Shown: positions 52,531 through 62,585 of the stretch, one piece after another
Position numbering within the stretch: the stretch's first letter is position 1
Layout: every line of letters begins with the position of its first letter
Assembly: GCF_003049525.1 (NCBI RefSeq)
Contig: NZ_PYWL01000002.1
Coordinates: 62,001-126,000 of the forward strand
DNA from: Lysinibacillus fusiformis
GTDB taxonomy: Bacteria; Bacillota; Bacilli; Bacillales_A; Planococcaceae
Reading direction: 5' to 3'
DNA: 64,000 nt
Made by a program: the position numbers and the translations under genes
Notes under the pieces: model-generated
What the model saw: the letters and a program-made list of their open reading frames with translations, nothing else
Databases searched by the model: none
Told to the model about the DNA's origin: nothing

Positions 52531-53679
52531 ATGAGAGAAGTGGTGATTGTTGCGGCTGTGCGAACGGCTGTTGGGCGAAGTAAGGGAGTATTAAGTCATG
52601 TTCGAGCGGATAATATGGCAGCCGATGTGTTGCAGGAGGCTGTACAACGGGCAGGCATAAATAAGGAACAAGTGGATGATGTCATTTTAGGCTGTGTGAC
52701 GCAGACTGCAGAGCAGGGAGGAAATATTGCGCGGACAGCCCTGTTAATGGCTGGATTTCCTGATAGTGTGCCGGGTGTGACCATTGATCGTCAATGTGGT
52801 TCAAGTCAGCAAGCTGTGCATTTCGCTGCACAAGCTATATTAGCGGGGGATATGGATATAGTAATTGCTGGCGGTGTGGAAAGTATGTCTAGGGTGCCTA
52901 TGGGAACTAACATGAAAAATGCTCATTTAGGTAATCGCTTACAGGAAAATTATAATATTATACATCAAGGACTATCAGCAGAGAAAATAGCCGAAAAATG
53001 GTCCTTATCAAAAGAGCAGCTTAATAGTTATGCCTACGAGAGTCATCAACGAGCACTAGCAGCCATTGAAGCAGGGTCTTTCAAAGATGAAATTCTACCT
53101 ATTGAAGTCATTCAAGAAGATGGCACTGTCGCAACGGTTGCTAAGGATGAGGGACCTCGTGCTGAAACTACGGTTGACATTTTAAATGGTTTAAAAACTG
53201 TTTTTCAAGAGGATGGCGTCATTACGGCTGGTAATGCTAGTCAGATGAGTGATGGGGCATCAGCAGTAGTGGTGATGGCATTGGATAAGGCACAGGAACT
53301 TGGTATTCAGCCACTCGCTAAAATTATCACAAGAGTTGTTGTAGGTTCTGACCCGACATTGATGTTAACGGGACCAATCGAAGCAACTCGAAAGGCGTTA
53401 GAACGATCTGGCTTGAACATAGAGGATATCGATACGTATGAGGTTAATGAAGCCTTTGCACCTGTGCCACTTGTGTGGTTGCAGGAAATTGGTGGGGACC
53501 CAAAGAAGCTCAATCCAGATGGCGGAGCAATTGCACTAGGACATCCATTAGGTGCTACCGGAACAAAATTGTTAACGACTTTGCTCTATCGCATGGAACG
53601 AGAAAATTACCGGTACGGCTTACTAGCTATTTGTGAAGGTATGGGGATGGCTAATGCTACGATTATTGAAAAAATGTAA
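52531..53679 (+). CDS. Acetyl-CoA acetyltransferase/3-ketoacyl-CoA thiolase
   Basis: This 382-residue thiolase has the nucleophile Cys89 in DRQCGSSQQAV, NEAFAPVPLVW, GGAIALGHPLGATG (catalytic His) and the second Cys in CEGMGMANA. It cleaves 3-ketoacyl-CoA with CoA, or condenses acetyl-CoA in reverse. ATG 52531 gives the usual MREVVIVAAVRT start and good spacing from AAGGGG; ATG 52525 is the alternative. It forms an operon with an SDR dehydrogenase and an acyl-CoA ligase, suggesting degradation of a fatty or branched acid. This operon interrupts the ndk-cheR order of B. subtilis. Confidence 0.88.
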   Translation: MREVVIVAAVRTAVGRSKGVLSHVRADNMAADVLQEAVQRAGINKEQVDDVILGCVTQTAEQGGNIARTALLMAGFPDSVPGVTIDRQCGSSQQAVHFAAQAILAGDMDIVIAGGVESMSRVPMGTNMKNAHLGNRLQENYNIIHQGLSAEKIAEKWSLSKEQLNSYAYESHQRALAAIEAGSFKDEILPIEVIQEDGTVATVAKDEGPRAETTVDILNGLKTVFQEDGVITAGNASQMSDGASAVVVMALDKAQELGIQPLAKIITRVVVGSDPTLMLTGPIEATRKALERSGLNIEDIDTYEVNEAFAPVPLVWLQEIGGDPKKLNPDGGAIALGHPLGATGTKLLTTLLYRMERENYRYGLLAICEGMGMANATIIEKM

Positions 53680-53694
53680 AGGGGGGTATGTGCA

Positions 53695-54462
53695 ATGAGG
53701 AAGCATGAAGTGGTTGCAGTTGTAACAGGTGGGGCATCCGGTTTAGGAGAGGCGACTGTTCGTCACATCGTCGAACAAGGTGGTAAATCCATCATCTTTG
53801 ATGTGAATGATGAACGTGGACAAGCTCTAGTAGAGGAATTAGGGGAAAATGTAATCTATGTACGAGTAGATGTTACGAAGGAGGAAGATGTAGCAACAGG
53901 TCTTGAGCAAGCCATAGATGCATTTGGCCATATAAATGTAGCGGTGAACTGTGCAGGAATTGCAGATGCGAGCAAAGTAATTTCCAAGCGGGGAATTCAT
54001 GCACTTAGTTTATTTGAAAAAATAATAACGGTTAATTTAATCGGTACATTCAATGTCATCCGTCTAGTAGCTGAGAAAATGCAGCGTAATGAGCCAAACG
54101 AGGATGGACAGCGCGGCGTTATTATTAATACGGCGTCCGTGGCAGCATTTGACGGACAAATTGGACAGGCTGCCTATAGTGCGTCAAAGGGTGGCGTAGC
54201 AGCCATGACATTACCAATTGCACGTGAGCTTGCGGAGTTTGGTGTGCGTGTGATGACTATTGCACCCGGTTTAGTTGAAACACCTATGTTTGCATCTTTA
54301 CCAGAGCCTGCAAAGACGGCTCTTGCACAAATGACGCCATTCCCTAAACGACTTGGCAAGCCATCTGAATATGCACTTCTGGTAGAAAGCATTATCCAAA
54401 ATGGTTTGTTAAATGGGGAGGTCATTCGTTTGGATGGAGCCATTCGGATGCAGCCGAAGTAA
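53695..54462 (+). CDS. Short-chain dehydrogenase, 3-hydroxyacyl-CoA dehydrogenase type II-like
   Basis: This 255-residue SDR has the NAD site [14 protein letters not shown] (9-22), an Asp in FDVND favouring NAD, NCAGIAD and the catalytic YSASK (about 161-165). The wider pattern ([34 protein letters not shown]) resembles human HSD17B10 and bacterial 3-hydroxy-2-methylbutyryl-CoA dehydrogenases. It is placed 15 bases after the thiolase and would supply its 3-ketoacyl-CoA substrate. GGGGGG lies upstream of ATG 53695. Confidence 0.85.
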   Translation: MRKHEVVAVVTGGASGLGEATVRHIVEQGGKSIIFDVNDERGQALVEELGENVIYVRVDVTKEEDVATGLEQAIDAFGHINVAVNCAGIADASKVISKRGIHALSLFEKIITVNLIGTFNVIRLVAEKMQRNEPNEDGQRGVIINTASVAAFDGQIGQAAYSASKGGVAAMTLPIARELAEFGVRVMTIAPGLVETPMFASLPEPAKTALAQMTPFPKRLGKPSEYALLVESIIQNGLLNGEVIRLDGAIRMQPK

Positions 54463-54531
54463 ATCTTTTTAATTGTAGCAGCAGTCAGCCTTGGTTGTTT
54501 CGAAAATTTGTCAGCAAAGGGGAGCGGTAAC

Positions 54532-56157
54532 ATGCATATGATGGATACGCCTTTAATATTAACAAGTTTTTTGAATCGGGCAGAACGATTTTTTCAGTCA
54601 AAGAAAATATATTCGCGAACAAGCGCTACAACTATTCATGAATTTACGTATAAAGAGTATGTCAAACGAACTCGTCAATTAGCGGATGCTCTTACAAAAT
54701 TAGGTATGCAGCAGGGCACGAAGGTTGGGACATTTGCTTGGAATCATCATCGTCATTTGGAGGCCTATTTTGCTGTACCATGTGCAGGAGCAGTCCTGCA
54801 TATGATTAATATTCGACTGGCACCAGAGCATATTGTCTATGTTATTAATCATGCGGAGGATGAAATATTATTAATTGACGACAATTTAGTGCCCCTTATC
54901 GCACCATTTGTTTCACAGTTAAAAACGGTTAAACACATTATTATTATGGGAGATGCTGTGGCACTAGAATCTATACCCATTCCAAATGCTTTGTCCTATG
55001 AAGCACTAATTGCAGATGCCAATGAGCATTTCACATTTCCAGATGATTTAGATGAAAATACACCTGCTGGCATGTGTTATACGAGTGCAACGACTGGTAT
55101 GCCGAAGGGAGTAGTTTATACACATCGCAGTATCGTCCTTCACAGTTTAACTGCTGGGCTTGCAGATAGTATTGCCATTTGTGAGTCGGATGTTGTGCTA
55201 CCTGTTGTACCCATGTTTCATGCCAATGCGTGGGGCTTCCCCTTTGCTAGTGTAGCCTTTGGTGCCACTCAGGTATTACCAGGGCCTATGTTTACGCCTC
55301 AGCTTTTACTTGAGCTTTTTGACGTGTACAAAGTAACCTTGACGGCAGGCGTACCTACTATTTGGCTCGGTGTTTTACAGGAGCAACGTCTACACCCTCG
55401 TGACCTATCGTCAATGCGATTAATTGTTTGTGGCGGATCTGCCTCACCTATTGGTCTTGTAAGGGGCTTCGAGGAGGAGCTGAAGATTCCTTATATGACT
55501 GGGTATGGGATGACGGAGACCTCTCCACTTGTAAGCTTATCAACGTATTTAACCCATATGCAGGACTACACGGCTGATGAAAAAATGCATGTTCGCATTA
55601 CCCAAGGGATGACCATGCCCCTTCTTGAAACTCGTGTTGTGAATGAAAATGGCGAGGTCCCATGGGATGGCGAAACAATGGGAGAGCTAACGATACGAGG
55701 TCCATGGATCGCAAATGAGTACTATCAAGATGAGCGTACAGATGAAGCCTTTAAGGATGGTTGGCTTTATACAGGGGATATTGCAGTAATGACGCCGGAT
55801 GGCTATATAAAAATTACCGATCGTACAAAAGATTTAATTAAGAGCGGTGGTGAATGGATTTCGTCAGTTGAGTTAGAAAATGCCTTAATGTCTCATCCAA
55901 AAGTCTTTGAAGCTGCTGTGATTGCTATCCCACATGAAAAATGGCTGGAACGTCCTTTGGCATGTGTAGTGCCAAAGCCAGAATATAAGGATTCCATTTC
56001 TAAAGAGGAGCTCATCGAAAATTTACAAGCGCAATTCCATAAAACATGGATTCCAGATGATATTGTTTTCATTCAGGAAGTACCAAAAACATCTGTAGGT
56101 AAATTTTTGAAGGCGAAATTACGAGAAGATTTAAAAGATTACCGTGTACAAGTTTAG
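54532..56157 (+). CDS. Long-chain (or medium-chain) fatty-acyl-CoA synthetase
   Basis: This 541-residue member of the ANL superfamily has the P-loop YTSATTGMPKGVVYTH (Ala replacing the usual Gly), MTGYGMTETSP, WLYTGDIAVMTPDGY and the C-terminal catalytic Lys in PKTSVGKFLKAKLRED. It activates a carboxylic acid with ATP and CoA; the group includes AlkK/FadD-like enzymes. ATG 54532 has AAGGGGAG at good distance, preferred over 54508. As third gene of the operon it would feed acyl-CoA to a beta-oxidation route. No acyl-CoA dehydrogenase or hydratase gene is nearby. Confidence 0.87.
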   Translation: MHMMDTPLILTSFLNRAERFFQSKKIYSRTSATTIHEFTYKEYVKRTRQLADALTKLGMQQGTKVGTFAWNHHRHLEAYFAVPCAGAVLHMINIRLAPEHIVYVINHAEDEILLIDDNLVPLIAPFVSQLKTVKHIIIMGDAVALESIPIPNALSYEALIADANEHFTFPDDLDENTPAGMCYTSATTGMPKGVVYTHRSIVLHSLTAGLADSIAICESDVVLPVVPMFHANAWGFPFASVAFGATQVLPGPMFTPQLLLELFDVYKVTLTAGVPTIWLGVLQEQRLHPRDLSSMRLIVCGGSASPIGLVRGFEEELKIPYMTGYGMTETSPLVSLSTYLTHMQDYTADEKMHVRITQGMTMPLLETRVVNENGEVPWDGETMGELTIRGPWIANEYYQDERTDEAFKDGWLYTGDIAVMTPDGYIKITDRTKDLIKSGGEWISSVELENALMSHPKVFEAAVIAIPHEKWLERPLACVVPKPEYKDSISKEELIENLQAQFHKTWIPDDIVFIQEVPKTSVGKFLKAKLREDLKDYRVQV

Positions 56158-56172
56158 TCAATTAGCTAGAAT

Positions 56173-56203
56173 GAAGGTAGTGAAAAGCTACCTTCTTTTT
56201 TTA
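56173..56203 (+). terminator. Terminator of the thiolase-SDR-ligase operon
   Basis: GAAGGTAG and CTACCTTC pair around a 7-base loop and are followed by seven T. Confidence 0.85.
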
Positions 56204-56282
56204 ATTGAAATAAATTCCTGAAAAGTGAAACTATTTTTTTCATTTTGCCGTATAATTTGAATAACGAAAGGAAGTGGTCGTA

Positions 56283-56513
56283 TTGTCAATTGCCATTGTA
56301 GCGATTATTGGTGGGGTTATTATTTCTTTAGCTGGGATTTTTACAGATTCCCGTACGAGACAGCAAAAAATTAAATTAAAGGCTATCGAAAAAGAAGTGG
56401 AATTAGAAAAACTTCGATTAGAAACCTATACGATTGAAACGGAAAAAATGCGCCTTGAATTAGAACAGTCGAAGGTGCTACTATTAGAGGAAAAACAAAA
56501 CTCAAGCAAGTAG
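56283..56513 (+). CDS. Small membrane-anchored coiled-coil protein
   Basis: This 76-residue protein has one N-terminal membrane segment (about 2-20) followed by a highly charged Glu/Lys/Leu helix (IEKEVELEKLRLETYTIETE and onward) that looks like a coiled coil. I recognise no family. TTG 56283 is used because AAAGGAAG is about 9 bases upstream; GTG 56274 is possible. It stands directly upstream of cheR. It could be a scaffold or an envelope-stress-type small protein, but no function can be assigned. Confidence 0.6.
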   Translation: MSIAIVAIIGGVIISLAGIFTDSRTRQQKIKLKAIEKEVELEKLRLETYTIETEKMRLELEQSKVLLLEEKQNSSK

Positions 56514-56564
56514 ATGGGTATACATGAGAAAGACTATTTCAGGATTGTCTCTTTTCCGCTATAA

Positions 56565-57371
<807 letters not shown>

Positions 57372-57673
57372 TAATATGAATGAAAAGCTTTGTACAAATG
57401 ACTGGTTTCATCATGTACATATAGTAACTAAAGCATTAACATAGATAATTCGTACGCTTTTCGCTTATCCTAAGCAAAGGCGTATTTTTTATAAATTTTA
57501 GCACTTCACTTCAGTAGTGTAGTAAGGTTTTATGCAAGTCGTTCAGAATATTCGCATTTAGGTTATGTAAATAGAATGAACTTAAAAGACATTTGCAAAA
57601 GGACTGTTTTTTTAAAGAATATATGTTATAGTGAAAAATACATACTTTAGCGAGTTGAAGGGAGAAAGCGTTT
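57372..57673. other. Intergenic region before the aro operon
   Basis: It holds an imperfect terminator for cheR at about 57453-57490 (TACGCTTTTCGCTTA against TAAGCAAAGGCGTA, then a T run) and an extended -10 promoter at 57624-57632 (TGTTATAGT) for aroC. I see no coding sequence and no (G/T)AG repeat of the TRAP type. Confidence 0.6.
57624..57632 (+). promoter_or_regulatory. Extended -10 promoter of the aro operon
   Basis: TGTTATAGT lies about 40 bases before the aroC start, with a poor -35. Transcription would start near 57639. Confidence 0.5.
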
Positions 57674-58855
57674 ATGCGTTACTTAACAGCGGGTGAGTCA
57701 CACGGCCCCCAACTAACAACTATTATTGAAGGTTTACCGTCACTCTTACCCATTACAGCAGAAAAAATTAATCACGATTTAAAACGACGTCAAGGAGGTC
57801 ATGGACGTGGACGACGCATGCAAATCGAAACAGATACAGTAGAGATTGTCGCAGGCGTTCGTCATGGACAAACACTTGGATCACCTGTCGCATTAGTTGT
57901 AACCAATGATGATTGGAAGCATTGGACAAAAATTATGGGTGCTGAGCCATTAGCAGAAGATGTGAATCCTGAGGATATCAAACGTCAAATTTCACGACCT
58001 CGTCCAGGCCATGCGGATTTAGTTGGTGGCATGAAATACGGACATCGTGATTTACGAAATGTATTAGAGCGTTCTTCAGCTCGTGAAACAACTGTACGTG
58101 TAGCGGTCGGCTCAGTGGCGAAGGCTTTATTAAATGAATTAGGTATTTCCATTGTCGCACATGTTACGGAGATTGTTGGAATTAAGGCTGATACATCTTT
58201 AGTGGAAGGGAAAACAGTCGATGAAATTCGTGCCATCGTAGAAGCGGATCCTTGCTATTGTGTAGATCCTGTCGCTTCTGCCAAGATGGTAGAAGCGATT
58301 GACGAAGCAAAAAAAGCTGGCGATTCTATCGGCGGTGTTGTTGAAGTCATTGTGGAAGGTATGCCAGCAGGTGTAGGGTCATATGTACACTATGATCGTA
58401 AGCTCGATGCTAAGTTGGCTGCAGCGATGCTATCTATCAATGCATTTAAAGGTGTTGAGTTTGGGCTTGGTTTCGAGATGGCACGTCGTAAAGGCTCAGA
58501 AGTTCATGATGAAATTATTTGGACTGAAGAAGAAGGCTATACACGTGCGACTAATCGACTTGGTGGCTTAGAGGGTGGTATGTCTACTGGTATGCCAATT
58601 GTTGTACGCGGTGTAATGAAGCCAATCCCTACATTATATAAACCATTACAAAGTGTGGATATCGAAACAAAAGAGCCATTTAAAGCAAGCGTTGAGCGTT
58701 CTGACAGCTGTGCGGTACCAGCGGCATCAGTAGTAGCTGAGCATGTTATTGCCTGGGAAATAGCGAATGTTATTTTGGAGCAATTCCATAGTGATCAATT
58801 ACCACAACTAAAAGCTCAAATTGATGAACATCGTCAATATACGAAGGGGTTCTAA
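57674..58855 (+). CDS. aroC: Chorismate synthase AroC (B. subtilis AroF)
   Basis: This 393-residue enzyme converts EPSP to chorismate using reduced FMN. Signatures are [17 protein letters not shown] at the N-terminus, [12 protein letters not shown] (about 40-51), [14 protein letters not shown] and the C-terminal [22 protein letters not shown] precedes ATG 57674. It is the first gene of the aromatic supraoperon, followed 3 bases later by aroB. Confidence 0.96.
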   Translation: MRYLTAGESHGPQLTTIIEGLPSLLPITAEKINHDLKRRQGGHGRGRRMQIETDTVEIVAGVRHGQTLGSPVALVVTNDDWKHWTKIMGAEPLAEDVNPEDIKRQISRPRPGHADLVGGMKYGHRDLRNVLERSSARETTVRVAVGSVAKALLNELGISIVAHVTEIVGIKADTSLVEGKTVDEIRAIVEADPCYCVDPVASAKMVEAIDEAKKAGDSIGGVVEVIVEGMPAGVGSYVHYDRKLDAKLAAAMLSINAFKGVEFGLGFEMARRKGSEVHDEIIWTEEEGYTRATNRLGGLEGGMSTGMPIVVRGVMKPIPTLYKPLQSVDIETKEPFKASVERSDSCAVPAASVVAEHVIAWEIANVILEQFHSDQLPQLKAQIDEHRQYTKGF

Positions 58856-58858
58856 TTT

Positions 58859-59950
58859 ATGCGTGTTCCAGTTGCAACAAAATCACATCATTATGAGGTT
58901 GTACTTGGCCATCGATTTCTTACTAAAGCTATTCAAACATTTGCGGATCAGCTAAAAAAAGCAGATAAACTGTTTGTCTTTACAGATGCTCATGTATGGG
59001 AGGCACAGGGAGACTATTTCAAGGCAAATTTCCCATATGATTTTGAAGTGTTTATTTTGCCTGGTGGCGAAGCATGCAAAACCTTTGAGCAATATTATGC
59101 AGCTCAAACTTTTTTACTAGAGCAAAAATGCTCGCGGAAATCATTTATTTTTGCTTTTGGTGGCGGGGCTGTTGGAGATTTAACGGGGTTTGTTGCAGCA
59201 ACCTATATGCGTGGAGTTCCATTTATTCAAATTCCAACAACTATTTTGGCGCATGATTCAGCAGTAGGCGGGAAGACCGCTATTAACCATCCATTAGGAA
59301 AGAATATGATTGGTGCATTTTATCAGCCAGAAGGTGTTATTTACGATACAGTTTTCTCTGAAACCTTACCTGTACGCGAGATCCGTTCAGGAACAGCTGA
59401 GTTAATCAAACATGCGATGATTTCTGATCCAGCATGGTTAGAGGAATTAATGGCAGTAGATTCCGTTATACATTTTAATCGGCAGGAATTAGCGAGTCAG
59501 TTAAAAAAAGGGATTGAGGTTAAAGCAAAAATTGTAGCCGAGGATGAAACAGAGCAATCTGTTCGAAAGTTTTTAAACTTGGGCCATACATATGGACATG
59601 CGATTGAAGCAGCTGCAGGCTACGGAAAAGTAGCTCATGGTGAGGCAGTCATGATTGGTCTTGTGTATTGCTTATTATTGAGTGAACGTTATGGGGAGCT
59701 AGATCGTTCGTTTAGCAAAGCGTTTTTACAATTTGCAGTTAAAAATGGCTATCCTTTTGAGGCTGTTAATGACTATACATTTGAACAATTAACAAGCTAT
59801 TTAATGAAAGATAAAAAAACGGAATATGGCATTTTACAATTTGTTTTATTGGAAAAAATTGGTAAACCATTTGTGCGGGCAATTGATTTAGAAGAATGCC
59901 AAGAAGTAGATGCCGAATATAGACAGTTATTAGCGGAGGTGCTTGTATGA
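58859..59950 (+). CDS. aroB: 3-dehydroquinate synthase AroB
   Basis: This 363-residue NAD- and metal-dependent enzyme makes 3-dehydroquinate from DAHP. It has GGEACKTFEQ, the NAD-binding GGGAVGDLTGFVAATYMRG, the adjacent IPTTILAHDSAVGGKTAIN, and metal-binding His residues in LNLGHTYGHAIE and VAHGEAVMIG. It starts 3 bases after aroC and ends in an ATGA overlap with aroH, so the three are translationally coupled. Confidence 0.96.
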   Translation: MRVPVATKSHHYEVVLGHRFLTKAIQTFADQLKKADKLFVFTDAHVWEAQGDYFKANFPYDFEVFILPGGEACKTFEQYYAAQTFLLEQKCSRKSFIFAFGGGAVGDLTGFVAATYMRGVPFIQIPTTILAHDSAVGGKTAINHPLGKNMIGAFYQPEGVIYDTVFSETLPVREIRSGTAELIKHAMISDPAWLEELMAVDSVIHFNRQELASQLKKGIEVKAKIVAEDETEQSVRKFLNLGHTYGHAIEAAAGYGKVAHGEAVMIGLVYCLLLSERYGELDRSFSKAFLQFAVKNGYPFEAVNDYTFEQLTSYLMKDKKTEYGILQFVLLEKIGKPFVRAIDLEECQEVDAEYRQLLAEVLV

Positions 59951-60315
59951 TTCGTGGACTTAGAGGGGCAATTACAATTGAATCTGACAAGCCAGAGCTT
60001 GTATGGGATGAGACAGCAAGATTAGTGCGTGAGGTTGTGGCAGCAAATAATGTAGAAATAGATGATATTGCATCCATTTTAATTTCTACTACGCCGGATA
60101 TTACCTCAGCATTTCCTGCTCGTGCAGTACGCTTGATGGAAGGGTGGCAATATGTTCCAGTAATGTGTACACATGAAATGGATGTGCCGAATGCACTACC
60201 ATTATGTATTCGAGTATTAATTCATGCAAATGTAGAGGTAGCACAAAAAGACGTGAAGCACTTGTATCTCAATGATGCAGTGAAATTAAGACCAGATTTA
60301 GCACAAGCTAAATAA
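59947..60315 (+). CDS. aroH: Chorismate mutase AroH
   Basis: This 122-residue monofunctional, trimeric AroH-type enzyme rearranges chorismate to prephenate. Conserved parts are MIRGLRGAITIE at the N-terminus (with the active-site Arg) and the later TTPDITSAFPARAVR, CTHEMDVPNALPLCIRVLIH (Glu and Arg of the active site). It overlaps the aroB stop by 4 bases. In B. subtilis the trp genes follow; here the next gene, 18 bases on, is hisC. Confidence 0.95.
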   Translation: MIRGLRGAITIESDKPELVWDETARLVREVVAANNVEIDDIASILISTTPDITSAFPARAVRLMEGWQYVPVMCTHEMDVPNALPLCIRVLIHANVEVAQKDVKHLYLNDAVKLRPDLAQAK

Positions 60316-60333
60316 GTAGAGGAGATGTTTTAG

Positions 60334-61434
60334 ATGAAGTGGAAACAACAATTGGACGGTATGCAAGCGTATAAACCAGGAAAACCAATTGAAGAAGTGC
60401 AACGTGAATATGGCTTAAAAGAAGTGATTAAATTGGCATCAAATGAAAATCCATTTGGATGCTCACCTAAGGTGACAGCATATTTACAAAATAATGCAGT
60501 GAATCATGCCCTTTATCCAGATGGCTATGCACAAAATTTACGTACAGCTGTTGCAAATCATCTAGGCGTTCAAGAGACACAGCTTCTGTTTGGTAACGGC
60601 TCTGACGATATCATTGCTATTATTACTCGTGCATTGTTGTATCCAGGGGTAAATACCATTATGGCTGATCTATCATTCTCCCAATACTGGCATAATGCTG
60701 AAATTGAAGGTGCTGAAATACGTAAAATTGCTTGTGTAGAGGGTGCACATGATCTAGATGCAATGGCGGCTGCAATTGATGATCGAACAGCTGTCGTATG
60801 GGTATGTAGTCCGAATAATCCTACTGGTGTTGTAATTCCAGATACGGCTTTACGTGCCTTCCTTGCCAAGGTACCAAATGATGTACTTGTCGTATTAGAT
60901 GAAGCGTACATTGAATACGTGACACATCCTGAACATAAGGATACTCTACCAATCATCGATCAATATCCAAATGTTCTTTTATTACGTACATTCTCTAAAG
61001 CATATGGTTTGGCATCGTTCCGAGTTGGCTATGCGATTGGACAGCCAACTGTCATTGAAAAGCTTGATCCGGTCAGAGGTCCGTTTAATAATACGAGTTT
61101 AAGCCAAGCTGTAGCTGCTATTGCACTAAGCGATCAGGAATATATAGAAGCATGTCGTGAAGCAAATGAAAATGGTAAAAAGCAATATGTTGAATTCTGT
61201 GAAAAACATAATCTAAAATACTTCCCATCTGATACGAACTTTATTTTCTTTGATACAAAGGCTGATAGTGATGTCATTTTCCAAGAGCTTATGAAAAAGG
61301 GCTTTATTGTGCGCAGTGGTAATGCTTTAGGATTACCAGGATTTATCCGTGTTACAATCGGTACTGAAGCCCAAAATGCAGCATTGCTAGTTCAACTTGA
61401 CAATGTATTAAAAGAGCAAGGAGTATTTGCATGA
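60334..61434 (+). CDS. hisC: Histidinol-phosphate/aromatic aminotransferase HisC
   Basis: This 366-residue PLP enzyme of fold type I has LASNENPFG near residue 34, SPNNPTGVV, VVLDEAYIEY and the PLP Lys in RTFSKAYGLASFRVGYA. In bacilli it serves both histidine synthesis and transamination of prephenate-derived keto acids to Phe and Tyr, which explains its place in the aro operon. GAGGAGATG precedes ATG 60334. It overlaps tyrA by 4 bases. Confidence 0.95.
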   Translation: MKWKQQLDGMQAYKPGKPIEEVQREYGLKEVIKLASNENPFGCSPKVTAYLQNNAVNHALYPDGYAQNLRTAVANHLGVQETQLLFGNGSDDIIAIITRALLYPGVNTIMADLSFSQYWHNAEIEGAEIRKIACVEGAHDLDAMAAAIDDRTAVVWVCSPNNPTGVVIPDTALRAFLAKVPNDVLVVLDEAYIEYVTHPEHKDTLPIIDQYPNVLLLRTFSKAYGLASFRVGYAIGQPTVIEKLDPVRGPFNNTSLSQAVAAIALSDQEYIEACREANENGKKQYVEFCEKHNLKYFPSDTNFIFFDTKADSDVIFQELMKKGFIVRSGNALGLPGFIRVTIGTEAQNAALLVQLDNVLKEQGVFA

Positions 61435-62528
61435 CACGCAATGTGCTCGTTATTGGGCTAGGATTAATCGGTGGTTCCATCGCCCTTGCTTTACAGAAGG
61501 CACCAGACACAAGGATTATTGGCTATGACATGGATGCTCAAACGCGTGAGCATGCGCAAGCATTAAATATTGTACATGACACTGTAACGGATCCACAGGC
61601 AATTGCAGGTGATGTCGATATCATTATTTTCGGTACACCAGTTAATGCAACGCTTGAATGGATGGAGCAATTAAAATCATGGCCATTAAAAAATAAAGTC
61701 ATCGTAACAGATACAGGAAGTACAAAAAAATTAATTATGCAAAAAGCTGGCGAATTACGTGAACTTGGCATTACGTTTATTGGTGGACATCCAATGGCAG
61801 GTTCACATAAAAGTGGCGTATTAGCTGCAAAGGCGCATCTTTTTGAAAATGCATACTATATGCTTACACCGCTTGCTGGTGAAGAAATTGTTCATATGGC
61901 ACAGCTGGAAAGCCTCTTAAAATTCACGCATGCAAAAGTGGTTAGTGTTTCTGCAAATGAGCATGACCATATGACAGCTGTGGTAAGTCATTTCCCACAT
62001 ATCATTGCAGCTTCCCTTGTGCATCAATTAGGAGAGGAGAATGGGGAATACCCTATGACTCGCTCCCTTGCCGCGGGTGGTTTCCGTGATGTCACGCGTA
62101 TAGCTTCTTCCAACCCGGTTTTATGGCGAGATATCACTTTACAAAATCGTGATGAGCTACTGACTCAGCTAGAAGGCTGGGAAAAAGAAATGGGCCGTAT
62201 TAAGGAATTGCTGACGAATGGTACTTCTCGGGATATTGAAGACTATTTTTCTATTGCCAAAGAACTGAGAGATGAATTACCAATTAGCGCAGGAGCTATG
62301 TATACAGCGTTCGACTTATACGTAGATGTTCCAGACTATCCAGGTGTCATTTCCGAGGTAACAGGTTTGCTGGCTGATGAGGCAATAAGTATTACGAATT
62401 TAAGGATTGTCGAGTCAAGAGAGGATGTTTTCGGTATTTTGGTCATTAGTTTCCAAAGCGAAAATGACCGTGAACGTGCCGCAGCATGTATTCAAAAACG
62501 TGCCAATTTTGAAACGTATATTTCATAG
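61431..62528 (+). CDS. tyrA: Prephenate dehydrogenase TyrA with C-terminal ACT domain
   Basis: This 365-residue enzyme produces 4-hydroxyphenylpyruvate for tyrosine. Evidence includes the NAD site VIGLGLIGGSIALAL (6-20), TDTGSTKKLI, GGHPMAGSHKSGV (catalytic His) and TAVVSHFPHIIAASL. The C-terminal ACT domain (about 290-365; DVPDYPGVISEVTGLLADEA) mediates feedback by tyrosine. It overlaps the hisC stop (ATGA). A modest hairpin (AGAAAGCG/CGCTTTCT, 62533-62560) separates it from aroA. Confidence 0.95.
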   Translation: MTRNVLVIGLGLIGGSIALALQKAPDTRIIGYDMDAQTREHAQALNIVHDTVTDPQAIAGDVDIIIFGTPVNATLEWMEQLKSWPLKNKVIVTDTGSTKKLIMQKAGELRELGITFIGGHPMAGSHKSGVLAAKAHLFENAYYMLTPLAGEEIVHMAQLESLLKFTHAKVVSVSANEHDHMTAVVSHFPHIIAASLVHQLGEENGEYPMTRSLAAGGFRDVTRIASSNPVLWRDITLQNRDELLTQLEGWEKEMGRIKELLTNGTSRDIEDYFSIAKELRDELPISAGAMYTAFDLYVDVPDYPGVISEVTGLLADEAISITNLRIVESREDVFGILVISFQSENDRERAAACIQKRANFETYIS

Positions 62529-62532
62529 AAAA

Positions 62533-62560
62533 AGAAAGCGTCGGCTTTACGGCGCTTTCT
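62533..62560 (+). terminator. Hairpin between tyrA and aroA
   Basis: AGAAAGCGTCG pairs with CGGCGCTTTCT with one mismatch. The T tract is poor, so it may only lower aroA expression or protect mRNA. Confidence 0.45.
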
Positions 62561-62585
62561 GTCTTCATATTGGAGGGAAAAATTA

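Noticed and set aside
60570..60956. A 128-codon minus-strand frame inside hisC
   Set aside because: It is antisense to conserved PLP-enzyme motifs and Ser/Thr/Ala-biased, as expected for a codon-bias shadow.
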